A DNA stretch of 64,000 nucleotides, taken from contig OX327693.1 of assembly GCA_946807835.1 (NCBI GenBank), forward strand, positions 2,125,501 to 2,189,500, written 5' to 3'. The stretch is from Ailanthus altissimus (lineage: Eukaryota; Streptophyta; Magnoliopsida; Sapindales; Simaroubaceae). Position 1 is the first letter of the stretch. Every line of letters begins with the position of its first letter. Below the pieces are notes generated by a model. That model worked only from the letters and a program-made list of their open reading frames with translations, had not been told where the DNA came from and searched no databases. Position numbers and translations under genes: made by a program. Shown here piece by piece: positions 11,285-21,815 of this stretch.

Positions 11285-11430
11285 AGTTTGACAGTTTGAA
11301 AAATCTCTTAAGTGCAAAACGTTCTGATTTTTATACTAACCAATTGTACAACTATGTGTTAGATACTCTTTAAATTGAATGATTTTTAAATTTTACCGGA
11401 TCTAAAATTATTATATACTGTGTGTTGCAG

Positions 11431-11544
11431 ATAAGAGAAGCTAGGCCGGAGATAAGCCTGGTGGTTAGAATGGTTGCAACAATAGGCAACTATGACTATG
11501 TAATTGACTGGGAATTTAAGCCTAGTGGCTCCATCAAAATTGGG
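11431..11544 (+). pseudogene. Copper amine oxidase exon block 2 (TPQ cofactor site)
   Basis: Follows a good acceptor (TTGCAG at 11425-11430) in phase with block 1 and reads [19 protein letters not shown] then [10 protein letters not shown] then SGSIKIG. The tyrosine in NYDY (11491-11493), which the family converts to topaquinone, is intact. Phase with the next block needs the exon to end at 11544, but the intron would then begin TT; the nearest GT is one base earlier and would break the frame. The donor therefore appears mutated. Confidence 0.92.
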
Positions 11545-11631
11545 TTACATTTTTTATTTCGTTCTTCTATTAATCATGTAATGTGATAATTAATTATATT
11601 GGCAGATTTTCTAATATTTTCAATCTTGAAG

Positions 11632-12170
11632 GTTGGCTTAACGGGAGTTTAAGAAGTGAAGCCGGTGATATATACTCACACAGATCAGATAAAAGATGAT
11701 GAACATGGAACATTGGTAGCTGAAAATACTATTGGAGTGCACCACGATCACTTCTTGAACTGCCATCTAGATCTAGACATTGATGGCTATGCCAATTCCT
11801 TTGTCAAAAACAATTTGGTAACAAAACGAAACACAGAAGCTAATATACCAAGGAAGAGTTATTGGACTGTTGAAAGAGAAACGGCAAAGACTGAATTGCA
11901 AGCACGGCTTCAGTTAGATACCAAGCCAACGGAGCTTTTGATCGTAAATCCAAATAAGAAGACTAAACTTGGAAACCCTCTTGGTTATCGCTTAATACCA
12001 GGATCTGCCATCAGCTCGCTTTCATCCCGTGATGATTACCCGCAAATCCGGGCTGGCTTTACCGAGTATAATGTTTGGGTTACTCCATATAACAAGTCCG
12101 AAAAATATTCAGGAGGAAATTATGTTGATCAAAGCCATGGCGATGACACCTTGTTAACATGGACTGACAG
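11632..12170 (+). pseudogene. Copper amine oxidase exon block 3 (copper-binding region)
   Basis: Starts VGLTGV then TAA at 11650-11652, where the family has GVLEVK, and then stays open for 173 codons. The copper-ligand pair is visible in VHHDHFLNCHLDLDIDG, followed by NSFVKNNL, NPLGYRLIPG and FTEYNVWVTPYN. It ends LLTWTDR at a GTATAA donor. Apart from the one stop and the missing donor before it, this is the best preserved exon. Confidence 0.93.
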
Positions 12171-12655
12171 GTATAATCTCAATCTCGTACTTTTTAGATG
12201 ACACAGTATGACTTTAAGGGTAATTATTGATCTCTATTTTCTATCATCTAAAACGAAAATTATAGCTAGAGGCTAGAAGCAGTCTTTGAAATTCAACTAT
12301 AATTTGAAAGATCGAATGGTATTGATCTTATTGACAACTGATCTTTGACCTGCTAGCATTTTAGATACAAGTTAATAGAAAATTTGCAAAAATACGTAAA
12401 AAGTTAAGTCAGGTTAATAATAATTGAAATGAATCACAACATATGAAAAACGCAAAAAATTTAACGGTGTTGGCACTAATTTGGGCTATAATCACGAATA
12501 AAAGGTTAATCTATCATAAAACGTTGAACTTGTATTCTCGTTTTTATACATTTGAACATTAACTTAAATATGGTAAATCCTATAAAAATCTATTAGATTT
12601 TAAAGAATCTTCTAAATTAAAATTGAATTTAGTTTAAATCCAACATGTTTTTACT
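12171..12655 (+). other. Intron 3, left remnant
   Basis: AT-rich sequence from the GTATAA donor to the left LTR of Copia element 2. No coding or repeat feature was recognised. The right end of the same intron is 17649-17784. Confidence 0.7.
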
Positions 12656-13062
12656 TGTTAAGAAATTGAGGGGTGATACAGTGTCGCAGCTAAAGCGAAA
12701 TTAAAAAAATAATAAAAATGAAAATTTGACAAAATATAAGAGTTTACGTGGTTCGACTTTTAGCCTATGTTCATGGGTGAAGACAAAAGAAACTTTTGCT
12801 ATTAGAAATGAAGAATACAAGTATTGCAGTGTTTTAGCCTTACAACCAAAAACTCCAATACACCAATTTCTCTCAAATCACTCAAAGAATACACAACTTT
12901 CAAACTCTCAAAATTGAATTGGAAAATGAATTGCTACGCTCTCCCTTTTATAGGGAGAGTTTAGCATGTGGACAACTTTTTTTAAGGTTGTCCACCATTG
13001 TGTAATTGTTGGCACCGTGTGCCAGCAATTATGTAGCTGGCACACGGTGCCAATTACTAACA
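12656..13062 (-). repeat. Copia 2 3' LTR
   Basis: Pairs with 17238-17643. A minus-strand TATAAAAGGGAG lies at about 12938-12952. On the minus strand it starts TGTTAGTAATTGG and ends TTTCTTAACA. It keeps more CG sites than the other LTR. Confidence 0.95.
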
Positions 13063-13078
13063 ATTCTTCCACTTGGAG
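13063..13078 (-). other. Copia 2 polypurine tract
   Basis: The minus strand reads CCAAGTGGAAGAAT directly before the LTR start TGTTAG, the expected plus-strand primer of reverse transcription. Confidence 0.8.
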
Positions 13079-13109
13079 ATTTGATTGAGAATCAATCAAG
13101 TCTCCACAC

Positions 13110-13485
13110 CATTCTTTCTTCTTCGCCAAAGTCATGTTGCCTATATATCTGCTAGGCCATGTAAGGATCTACACTATACAAACTTATTAGTATTGATGGA
13201 CTTGGTCAACACATCTGTTAGGTTAGCATCTGTATGAATTTTTTTCATATCCACACTTCCATCTTCTATCACTTCTCGAATAAAGTGATATTGAACACCT
13301 ATGTGCTTCGTTCTTGAATGAAAATGTGGATTCCTTGCAATGTGTAAGGCACTCTGACTGTCACAAAACAATTCAACTTTCTCTTGCTTGTGCTCGAGCT
13401 CCTCCAATAATCTTTGTATCCAAATTGCTTCCTTGCAAGCTTGTGTAGCTGCCACGTATTTTGCTTCTGTAGTAGATAATGCCAC
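13110..13485 (-). pseudogene. Copia 2 RNase H
   Basis: Reads MALSTTEAKYVAATQACKEA, ELFCDSQSALHIARNP, HSRTKHIGVQYHFIRE and TDVLTKSI, the standard Copia RNase H and C-terminal signature. The open part is 13174-13485; the last codons toward the LTR are in other frames. The acidic residues of the active site (E in TTEAK, D in CDSQSA) are visible. Confidence 0.92.
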
Positions 13486-13514
13486 AACAGTTTGCAGTTT
13501 TGAAACCTAGATTA

Positions 13515-14575
13515 CAGCTCCTATTGCAAGTTTAAACACATAGCCAATAGTGAATTTTCTTTTATCAAGGTCTCCTTCAAAATCTGAATCCATATAGCCC
13601 TTAACAATAAAATTCGATCCTCCGTAACATAAAGCAACATTAGAGGTACCCTTAATATATTTAAGGATCCTCCTGACACAACCTCAGTACTCTTTACCAG
13701 GATTCGCCATATATTTATTAACTGCTCCCACTGCTTGTACAATGTCTGGTATGGTACAAATTATAGCGAATATTATACCTCCCACTGTTGATGCATACAA
13801 TACTTGAGACATCTCATTCCTCTCTGCTTCTTTGCTAGGACACATCTTAGAGGATAACTTGAACTTAATAGGGAGTAGGGTACTAATTGGCTTATAATCT
13901 TGCATGTTGAAGCGCTATAAGATTTTCTTTAAGTAGTTCTTCTGAGAAAGCAAAATCTTTATATTATTTCTGTCTCGGTGAATTTGTATCCCTAGAATCT
14001 TGTTTGCTGGTCCCAAGTCCTTCATATCAACTTTTCTAGCCAACTGTGCCTTCAATTCTTGGTCTCGATCTTTGTTAGGGCCTGCCACTAACATGTCATC
14101 CACGTACAATAGCAAAATAATGAAATCATTATCATCTTCAAACATTTTGTAGTATGTACAATGGTCTGAACTAAGTCTGTTGTATCCAAAGCTAATGATA
14201 TAGAACTTAAATCTCTTGTACCAACACCTCAACGCTTATTTGAGATCGTACAGAGATTTGTTCAACCTGCAAACCAAGTTCTCTTTTCCTTCTTCTTTAA
14301 AACCTTCTGGTTGGAGCATATAAATTTTTTCTTCAAGTTCTCCATGAAGAAAAGCTATCTTCACATCTAACTGCTCTAGATGTAAGTCAAATATAGCACA
14401 CATTGCCAGGATAATTCTGACTGTCTTGAGTCGAACCACAGGGTAAAATATCTCATTAAAGTCAATACCTTCTTTCTGAGCATAACCTTTCACCACCAAT
14501 CTCGCACGATACCGTTCCACTTAGTCATTACCATCTCGTTTGATCTTGTAGACCCATTTGTTACCAATGGATTTT
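13515..14575 (-). pseudogene. Copia 2 reverse transcriptase
   Basis: In order on the minus strand: RYRARLVVKGYAQKEGIDF, LKTVRIILAMCA, LDVKIAFLHGELEEKIYM and LVCRLNKSLYDLK (14236-14520), then FILLLYVDDMLVAG (13915-14232) with the YVDD catalytic loop intact, then the linker (13521-13905). Frame breaks occur near 14233, 13910 and 13700, and a stop precedes RYRARLV at about 14521. It copies the element RNA into DNA. Confidence 0.93.
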
Positions 14576-14601
14576 CTTTCACGTGGTAGTGCAACTAGCT
14601 C

Positions 14602-15783
14602 CTATATTTTGTTCTTATGTAAGGCTTCAATTTCTTCTTCTATTGCTGTCATCCATAGAGAAACATCCTCACTTTTAGAAGCCTCTTCGAAAGTTGTTGG
14701 CTCTTCATCCTCTGTTAGAAGGCAGTATGCAACATGAGCCTCCATGACATACTCCGAGTGCCATGCTGGTGGTCGTCTTTCACAAGTTGATCGATGATCA
14801 TCTGTAGTCTCAGACTCTAATGGTTCTTGTTCTTCATGCTCTGGTGCTACTTCAAAAGAATCTGAATCTTCTTGTACTTGATTATTTTTCATTTGTACCG
14901 TTATAGTCTCTGGATTTTCCTTCACTGTGCTATCATCTTCATCATTCCTTTGCAGTTTATCTTCTGTAAATATCACATCTCTGCTAATGACGACCTTGTG
15001 GGTAGTGGGATCCCACAGGCGATACCCATTGACTCCATTAGCATATCCCAAGAAAAGGCATTTTCTGGATTTTGGATCCAGCTTCGTTGTTTCTTGAGGA
15101 TTGTACATCACGTACACAGAACTTCTAAATGTATGAAGGCGAGAATAATCAACTGATTTCCTAGTCTACATCTCCATCGGTGTCTTTAACTCGATTGCTG
15201 TTGATGGCGACCGATTTACCGCATAACAGGCAGTTTTGACTGCTTCTGCCCAAAATGCATTGGCTAAACCTGCAATTCTCAACATAGCTCTTATTTTTTC
15301 CAACAAGGTTCTGTTTATCCGCTCTGCTACTCCATTCTGCTGAGGCGTGTAAGCTGTGCTAAACTGCCGCTTGATGCCTTCTTGTTGATAGAATGCAATA
15401 AAATCCTCACAAGTATATTCTCCTCCATAATCTGTCCTTAAACACTTTATCTTCTTTTCTAATTCAAGTTCTACACGTGCTCTAAATATTCTGGAAGCTT
15501 CAAACATATATGACTTCTTCTTGATTGGATATACCTAACATCTCCTGGAGTAATCATTTATGAATGATACAAAATATCTCGCTCCCCCTAAGGACATTAC
15601 TAGTGCTTGCCAAACATCAAAGTGAATTAATTCTAGAATTTCTTTACTTCTAGAACTGGATGTGCTAAACTTTAATCTGTGCTGCTTACTTATGACACAG
15701 TGCTCACAGAAAGGTGAATGAACCGATTTGAGCCCAGGAAGTAAATTTTGATCAGAGAGAATCTTCAAACCTCGTTCCGACAT
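14602..15783 (-). pseudogene. Copia 2 integrase
   Basis: Minus-strand pieces at 15535-15783 (zinc-binding C-x2-C in FCEHCVISKQHR, first catalytic Asp in HFDVW), 15166-15507 (second Asp in RTDYGGEY, catalytic Glu in QQNGVAERINR) and 14602-15117 (C-terminal VMYNPQETTKLDPKSRKC and the acidic linker). All three DDE-type residues are present, but frame breaks near 15525 and 15160 split the protein. Confidence 0.93.
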
Positions 15784-15870
15784 ATGGCCCAGTTTACGAT
15801 GCCATATTATCGTTGACTCTTCTGCTGAACTAGTTGATGCAATAGATGCATCTCTTTCCTGCAGTGTTTT

Positions 15871-16400
15871 TCAATTAAGCATGTACAAATTTGCAGCAAC
15901 CTTTTCTGCCTTCATTACTACAAGCGCGCCTTTGAGAATTTTCATAGTCCCATTTTCAATTTGGGTCTTACACCAAGTGTTATCTAATTGTCCTAATGAC
16001 AAAAGATTCTTCTTGAGGCCTTTCATATGTCGCACCTCCTGGATAATACCAACAATACCATCGTACATCTTCATCTTGATAGATTTTATTCCAGCGATTT
16101 TCAAAGCATGATCGTCCCCCATATATACAGATCCTCTAGAGGTAGGTTCATATTGATGGAACCATTCTCCCTTAGAGGTCATGTGCCATATAGCTCCAGA
16201 ATCCATGAGCCATACATCAGAGAACCGTTTTCTGCTTTCAACAACTGTTGCTGCCTCGCTGTATAAAATTTCACCATCATCTGACGTGCTTGCAATATTC
16301 CATTGAGGCTTGTCCTCTGCACTTTTCTTCAATCCCTAACAATCTTTCTTCAGATGGCATTTCTTGCCACAATGGTAGCATTTGGCGTTCTTCTTATTTC
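15871..16400 (-). pseudogene. Copia 2 zinc knuckle and aspartic protease
   Basis: The piece at 15871-16332 contains DVWLMDSGAIWHMTS, with the protease motif DSG intact, and ends in the pre-integrase region KVAANLYMLN. Just upstream (about 16335-16395) the minus strand reads a CCHC-like CHKCGKKCHLKKDC pattern, then a stop before the protease frame begins. Confidence 0.88.
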
Positions 16401-16497
16401 TGGATTTTGGTCTACCATGATTTTGACTCCCACTGGGGCGACGTTTTGTTGATCTACCTCTCATTATTGTCAAAGCTTCTGCTTGCCGTGAACATTC

Positions 16498-17100
16498 CTA
16501 TTTGTCTTCTTTATTTTTTCGTCTTCGTTCTTCTCCCAATACAGCAGCTGTAACATCATCGAAGACTAAGAAGTCCATTAGGATGTTATTTGTCAAGTTG
16601 ATGATGAGTTGATCATGCGAATCAGGTAGGCTTTGAAGTAAAATCTTTGCACGTTTACCTGCCTCTATTTTATGCCCCAAGGAAGTGAGTTGGAAAAATA
16701 GAGTATTTAAGGTATTGATGTGCTCTGTCACTGAAGTGGATTCTGCCATTTGAAGAGTATACAATCTCTTTTTTAAGAACATCTTGTTGTGCAAAGATTT
16801 GGCCTCATATAATTTTATGAGAGTATCCCAGATCTCTTTTACTATCTTCTTTTCTGCTACACTTGATAGCACATTATCAGCAAGTGCTAGATGTAGATCA
16901 GCAACTGCATTACTGTCAATCTCATTCCACTTGATATCATCAGTGATACTAGTGGGCTTTTCATCAATTGCTTCTAAGCACTTTTTTTTCCTTAAAATCG
17001 CCTTTAATTTTATTTTCCACAATGTAAAATTACCTCCATCGAACTTTTCAACTTCGTATTTTGCCGCTATTGGTTTTCACTACGGACTGCTTTCTGCTAG
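16498..17100 (-). pseudogene. Copia 2 gag
   Basis: The open frame 16498-17022 (174 codons) reads NAVADLHLALADNVL, KEIWDTLIKLYEAKSLHNK, FLKKRLYTLQMAE, SLPDSHDQLI and DDVTAAVLGEERRR, the UBN2-type Copia gag. It is the longest undamaged piece of the element. The first codons toward the 5' LTR lie in another frame. Confidence 0.92.
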
Positions 17101-17221
17101 GATCGGCTTTCACTGTTTTATATAAATATTAACTGTACGTATGAACAATATCCGTATACATGAACAGTAACTTTATAGGTGACTAGTAACGGTATACATA
17201 AATAGTGACCTCCTTCAACAA

Positions 17222-17237
17222 GAAGCTCTGATACTAC
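17222..17237 (-). other. Copia 2 primer-binding site
   Basis: The minus strand reads GTAGTATCAGAGCTTC directly after the 5' LTR end, close to the TGGTATCAGAGC site complementary to initiator-Met tRNA. Confidence 0.85.
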
Positions 17238-17643
17238 TGTTAGAAAATTGAGGGGTAATACAGTGTTGCAGCTAAAGTAAAATTGAAAAAATAATAAAAA
17301 TGAAAATTAGACCAAACACAAGAGTTTACGTGATTCAGCTTTTAGCCTACGTCCACGGGCGAAGACAGAAGAAACTTTTACTATTAAAAATAGAGAATAC
17401 AAGTATTGTAGTGTTTTAACCTTATAATTCAAAACTCCAATATACCCAATTCTCTCAAATCACTCAAAGAATACATAATTTTCAAACTCTCAAAATTAAA
17501 TTAAAAAATGAATTGTTAAGCTTTCCCTTTTATAAGAAGAATCTAGCATATGGACAACCTTTTTAAAATTGTTTACCATTATGTAATTGTTAACACCATG
17601 TGCCAACAATTATGTAGTTGACATACAGTGCCAGCTACTAATA
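17238..17643 (-). repeat. Copia 2 5' LTR
   Basis: Pairs with 12656-13062 (about 406 bp). A minus-strand TATAAAAGGGAA lies near 17522-17534, a likely promoter. Most differences from the other LTR are C-T or G-A. Confidence 0.95.
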
Positions 17644-17784
17644 TCACTTACATTTCTTCGAGCGTCAGAGAAAAAGCTTTTAGAGTAGGTAACCGAATTG
17701 AGTTTTTTTCTTTTAGAAAAAAAAATAACCTTGCTCTAGAAATGTCTCCGCCGGCCTCTGACTATTTTTTATTTAAAAATACAG

Positions 17785-17978
17785 GAATAGAGGAATTGAT
17801 AACAAGGATATAGTACTGTGGTATACAATGGGCATTCATCCTTGCCAGGAAGATTTTCCTGTGATATCAACGGCGAGTGCTGGATTTGAGCTTCGACGAG
17901 ATCTTTGAGTATAATCCTGTGCTTAAAGTGATTCCACGGCAGTACGTTAAGTGGCCTAATTGCACCAGCAAACACTAG
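17785..17978 (+). pseudogene. Copper amine oxidase exon block 4 (C-terminus)
   Basis: The acceptor ACAG at 17781-17784 joins block 3 in phase to give [18 protein letters not shown]. The next part reads [20 protein letters not shown], where the family usually has FHHVPCQEDFP; two residues including a His are missing in this copper-ligand region. A one-base frame change near 17903 leads to TGA (17906-17908). In the next frame the sequence continues [20 protein letters not shown] and stops at TAG 17976-17978, the normal family C-terminus. Confidence 0.92.
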
Positions 17979-18289
17979 CTAGGTCAATTTGCTTCGAAGA
18001 CTGGCTAAGAGCGGCAAATGAAGATATGTTTATAATTCTCTGGGACAAGTTCCTCGGCTTGCTGTTGCTGCTGTAGTTTATTGGATTTGATAAATAAATG
18101 AAGGGTGAGGGACCCACGGAATTCAACACTCGTTTGCTTAAATGACCCGTTACCCAGTATAAAAAGAGAAAAAAGAATTGTAAATCTATAAATCCTTTAA
18201 TATCCCAAAACTAACCGTATTTATATCTTTATTATCCATAGCATTCTCCTCTTCAAACTCATCAACCAACCACTTCAAATTATTAATTC
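17979..18289 (+). other. Downstream flank of the amine oxidase pseudogene
   Basis: Candidate 3' untranslated region with AATAAATGAA at about 18091-18100. No other feature was recognised before the Gypsy remnant begins. Confidence 0.45.
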
Positions 18290-19467
18290 TTTATTTATTT
18301 TATTTTATTCTTATTCTTTGTAGTTGGAGCATTAATCAACTTAAATGATAATATTAGAAATTTATAATGCTCATACCAAATTTTGAAAACAGTTTTAAAC
18401 ACATCAACATCTTTAATCATAAATTGATGATATCTTAAGCACAGATCAATCTTTTAAAAAAACGTAACTTATCAAATAAATCTTTAATACAAGGAAGTAA
18501 GTACTTATTGTGTACAATAAATTTATTCAGCTCCTAATAATTAATGTATAACCTCAAAGCTCTATCTTTATTTTTAACAAATAATACTAGTACTTTTTAC
18601 GGTGGTACACTAAATTTGATGAAACCTTTATCCAGTATTCCTTGTAACTAAGTCTTCAACTCTTTTAGCTTTGAAGATGTCATTCTATAAGGTGCTTTGG
18701 AGATAGGAGCTATACCCATAATTAAATTAATAATCAAATCAATCTCTCTTTGGTGGTAAACCTAAATGATTTTTAAGAAATATATCTAAAATATATATGA
18801 CTACAGAAATGTCTTTCAATTAAACCCCATTAATTCTGATATCAATGACATGTGCCAAATAAGTTGGACACTGCTTCTTGAGCAACTGTCCAACTGACAT
18901 AGTAGGTATTACACAAGATGGAGGAACTCGTTACTCTCCACAAAAATAATGCAGGCTCTCTATGTTTTTTAAATGTTACTTCTTTTGGAAAACAATCTAT
19001 TGCGTCATGATGGTTAGCTAACTAGTCCATTCTAAGTATGACATCAAAGTCATGTATATCAAGAGAGATTAAATTGGTTACTATCTCACTATTACTCACT
19101 CCGACAACACATCCTTAAAATACACCTCAAGCCAATAATGATTCCCTAATTGGTGTGTTTACTATCAAACTAAAATCTAAAGGTCTCATCATTCTATCCG
19201 TATAAAAATGTGGAAAATAAGAGAATGTGTATAACGCCACTCAATTAAAATGTGGGCCTTTAGGTCAAAGATAGTCAGTATACCTGTAATATCTAGATAG
19301 CTTATTTCTCATGCTAAGTTAAAACAAATACACCAATAATTTGAACCTTCTAACCTTGAACTTGATCCATCTAACTTTATAAACTAACACTAGACATCTA
19401 TTCATCGGCCTACGATAGATTCTGGCTTATAAACTAACACCACATACTTGTATTGTCAGTTTATCAA
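18290..19467 (-). pseudogene. Gypsy (chromovirus-like) protease/reverse transcriptase remnant G2
   Basis: The minus strand carries degenerate pieces equal in order to those at 22900-23970: FKLINAPTT (reverse transcriptase, 18320-18350), a KIDLCLRYHQ-like piece near 18440, a TIKxxYPLP-like linker and then protease sequence around 19000-19150. Many stops are present and no open frame exceeds ~60 codons. It duplicates regions also present in G1, so it is a separate copy. Confidence 0.65.
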
Positions 19468-19538
19468 GTTGACAGCGTTACTGCTGCAGCAAGGTGGCCT
19501 TCCTTTACATTCGCATGAAAAATCCAAAAGAGTGATTG
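19468..19538. repeat. 71-bp repeat, left copy, flanking Copia 3
   Basis: TTACTGCTGCAGCAAGGTGG and the following ~50 bases recur in divergent form right after Copia 3 (21744-21815). Both are in the same orientation. Confidence 0.75.
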
Positions 19539-19765
19539 GTCCCTGTTAAGGAAAGGAACGCCCTTCTTCCTCTTGAGGTTAGGTCAAAGTGAAGAACTTC
19601 AAGTTCAACCTAAAACCCTAACCTCTTTACGCAGTGGAATAACCTGTTAATCAAGCAAAATATCAAGAATTCAAAGTAGAATATAAAAGAGCACAACATA
19701 ATCTTATGTGGTTCGGTCAATTACTATGTCCACGGTGGATCCAAGGATCCTAACCTCTTTTATTT

Positions 19766-20110
19766 TTCCTTTTTTTGCTCTAATCGAATACCCTTCCTCA
19801 TCGAGCTTGCCTAGGAATATCAAGTTTCTTCTCAGTTTAGAAACATGCCTTACACCATATAAGTCCTTAGTTTCTCCACCTTACATCATCAGCCTTATGT
19901 CTCAACTCCCATAATCTCACAAGTCATGTCATTCCCTATTAGAGCTTTACCTCTCTTGGCTTTGTAGTTGGTAAACATCGATCTATTGGGACACATATGG
20001 ACGTTGCACCTCGAATCTAGTATCCATTTGTCAACGTATTTTTCCCTTGAGGCTATCAATGTGTCTACAATTTCGCTATCTTCCTCAGTATCGATTGCAG
20101 CTCACCCTCC
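19766..20110 (-). pseudogene. Copia 3 protease remnant
   Basis: The minus strand reads DKWILDSRCNVHMCPN near 20000-20045. The aspartic protease motif is DSR in place of DSG. It continues toward 19770, where coding stops at the junction with the truncated LTR. Confidence 0.8.
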
Positions 20111-20840
20111 TTGGCCTTTTGATTTTGGACAATCCTTCACAAAGTGTCATTTCTTATTACAAAGGAAACACTTCTTGGATCTTCTCTTTGATTAGTAGCT
20201 ATTCTTTTCTTGTGTAAGCAATGTTGCTCTACTCTCGAATTTAGATATCTTTGTCAATTCCTTTGAGTCCAATGATGCATTGATGTCATTCATCGTTAAA
20301 GACTCCTTACTATACAATAGCATATCTATAAAACTTTCATAGCTTTTCGACAACGAATTTAACAGGATAATGACCTTATCTTTATCCTCAGTCTTGATGA
20401 CCAATTGCTCAAGACTTATGATGATCTTGTTGAACTCATCAATGTGAGCTCTCAATGAAGATCCCTTGTGCATTGTTAGCTGATGTAGTTTATTCTTCAC
20501 AAGAAGTCTATTTGCAAAAGATTTCTTCATGTACAATACTTTGAGTTTCTTCTATAGCCCCAAAGTGGTTTCCTCATCACCAACTTTCCTTAATACTTCG
20601 TTGATCAATGTTAAGATTATAGTGCTGTGAGCCTTTTTCTGAATCGTGTCCCAAGCTTTCTACCCAGACCTTGAGGTTGTTGTCTCATCGCTAGTTGAGG
20701 AGTTGGCTTTCTCCAAGGTTGGGTCTAGCCCTTCCTTCACTAGTAGAGCCCTAACATTTTTCCTCCAAAGATTGGAGTCATTCATTCTATTGAGCTTCTC
20801 TATTTCTTACTTGATTGCAGGCATGGTTTAAATACCCCAG
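20111..20840 (-). pseudogene. Copia 3 gag with CCHC zinc knuckle
   Basis: The open part 20192-20536 reads FANRLLVKNKLHQLTMHKG, HIDEFNKIIISLEQL, ILLNSLSKSYESFIDMLLY and ASLDSKEL, a Copia gag. Below it the knuckle CFLCNKK-stop-HFVKDC (near 20135-20175) keeps all four zinc ligands but has TGA for Trp. Another break precedes 20540. Confidence 0.87.
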
Positions 20841-20851
20841 GTTTGTATTAT

Positions 20852-20876
20852 TGAACTTTTAACACTGATACCAGTT
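20852..20876 (-). other. Copia 3 primer-binding site
   Basis: The minus strand reads AACTGGTATCAGTGTTAAAAG directly after the LTR, where TGGTATCAG matches the initiator-Met tRNA site. Confidence 0.8.
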
Positions 20877-21738
20877 TGTTGAGAGAGGGAACGCCTTTCT
20901 CATTCTTGAGATTAGGTTGAAGTGAAGAACCTCAAGTTTAACCTAGAATCTTAAGTTTAACCTAGAACCTTAACCTCCTTGCACAGCAAAATAACCTATT
21001 AATCAAGCAAAATACCAAGAATTCAAAGCAGAATATAAAAGAGCACAATACAATCTTACATGGTTCGGTTAGTTGCTTATGTCCATAGTGGATTTAAGAA
21101 TCCTAACCTCTTTTATTAACTCCCTAGAGATTTTACAAGGAAAACCCAATGAAGAACCCTCAAAAGGACCTAGTGTTTAGTGTACCCTTACTCTACCACG
21201 AGCAATGAACACCTAAATAATGGTTCCACCCTAACGCACATAAGCATTTAGTGTCTACCTAATTCTTCCCCTCTCTTAGAGTCTCTCTTAATGATTAATC
21301 TGAAATAAAGGGTTTACAAGTGTTTATATAGGGTGTATCGTGTCTATTAACCCTATTCCTTATTGGAGTAAGAGTCCTTTTATTTTTGAAGTCCTAAACT
21401 TTCTAAAACTTGAAATCAGGATCAAAACCAACTTCTTAACGCTTCTGGTGCCACGTCGCTGGCCATTATAGCCTTTATCGCCGCAGTGTTTATGACCCAC
21501 TGCTGCAACGCTGGGTTTCTAGTCTAGGCGCTGCGGTGCTCTACTCTGGTGCCCCCTATGGGGTTTTCTTTGCTTCTTTCGCGTCTTCAAGTCCTGTTTC
21601 GCTTTCCCCTTCATGTCCCACACGTCTTAGGCTTCTCCATATATGTCCCACACGTTATAGACTTCTTGTGACTCTCCACTTTGGTATTCATCTCAATTCT
21701 TATCCATCCAAGATTGTTGAATCACCAATTTTCTAACA
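20877..21738 (-). repeat. Copia 3 5' LTR (family K)
   Basis: 862 bp, plus-strand ends TGTTGAGAG and TTCTAACA. A minus-strand TATATAAAC lies at about 21324-21335. The GC-rich block homologous to 446-540 is at about 21445-21550 with decayed CG sites. Confidence 0.9.
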
Positions 21739-21743
21739 GTTCC

Positions 21744-21815
21744 AATTACTGCTGTAGCAAGGTGGCCATGCACTACATTCAAGTGAAAAAGTACAAATTA
21801 AAAGATTAATTGGTG
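21744..21815. repeat. 71-bp repeat, right copy, flanking Copia 3
   Basis: Begins ATTACTGCTGTAGCAAGG, homologous to 19468-19538. Confidence 0.75.

Larger units (their letters stand above)
12656..17643 (-). mobile_element. Copia element 2, minus strand, inside intron 3
   Basis: A near full-length element of 4988 bp with LTRs of about 407 bp (12656-13062, 17238-17643), TG...CA ends and gag, protease, integrase, reverse transcriptase and RNase H in Copia order. The flanking 5-mers TTACT and TCACT form a target duplication with one change. The primer site and polypurine tract are both present. It is the best preserved Copia element here, but several stops and frame breaks remain, for example a stop before VERYRARLV at about 14521, so it is probably not autonomous. 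The clade looks Tork/Tnt1-like; that is a judgement from motif style only. Confidence 0.95.
1131..17978 (+). pseudogene. Copper amine oxidase (primary-amine oxidase) pseudogene, split by transposons
   Basis: Four exon blocks (about 1131-1584, 11431-11544, 11632-12170, 17785-17978) translate to the central and C-terminal parts of a plant copper/TPQ amine oxidase. This family oxidises primary amines such as putrescine to an aldehyde, ammonia and H2O2 in the apoplast or peroxisome. Blocks appear in the right order and strand. The N-terminal domains are not in the window. The TPQ-forming tyrosine (NYDY) and the copper-binding HxH are still present. Inactivating damage: stops in exon block 1, a lost splice donor, a stop in block 3, and a small deletion and a frameshift in block 4. 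Intron 1 is 9.8 kb and intron 3 is 5.6 kb, each because of one Copia element. The family call is firm; the exact paralogue is not determined. Confidence 0.93.
19544..21738 (-). mobile_element. Copia element 3, minus strand, internally deleted
   Basis: The right (5') LTR is complete (20877-21738). The left LTR (19544 to about 19765) is only the first ~220 bases, joined directly to protease sequence, so integrase, reverse transcriptase, RNase H and most of the 3' LTR are lost. The outer 5-mers GTCCC and GTTCC are a target duplication with one change, which shows that the deletion was internal and came after insertion. Its LTR family is that of 1-727. Confidence 0.88.

Noticed and set aside
17222..17237. 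tRNA-like GCTCTGATAC sequence (also near 25073 and 20860)
   Set aside because: These are primer-binding sites next to LTRs, complementary to tRNA ends; no cloverleaf surrounds them.
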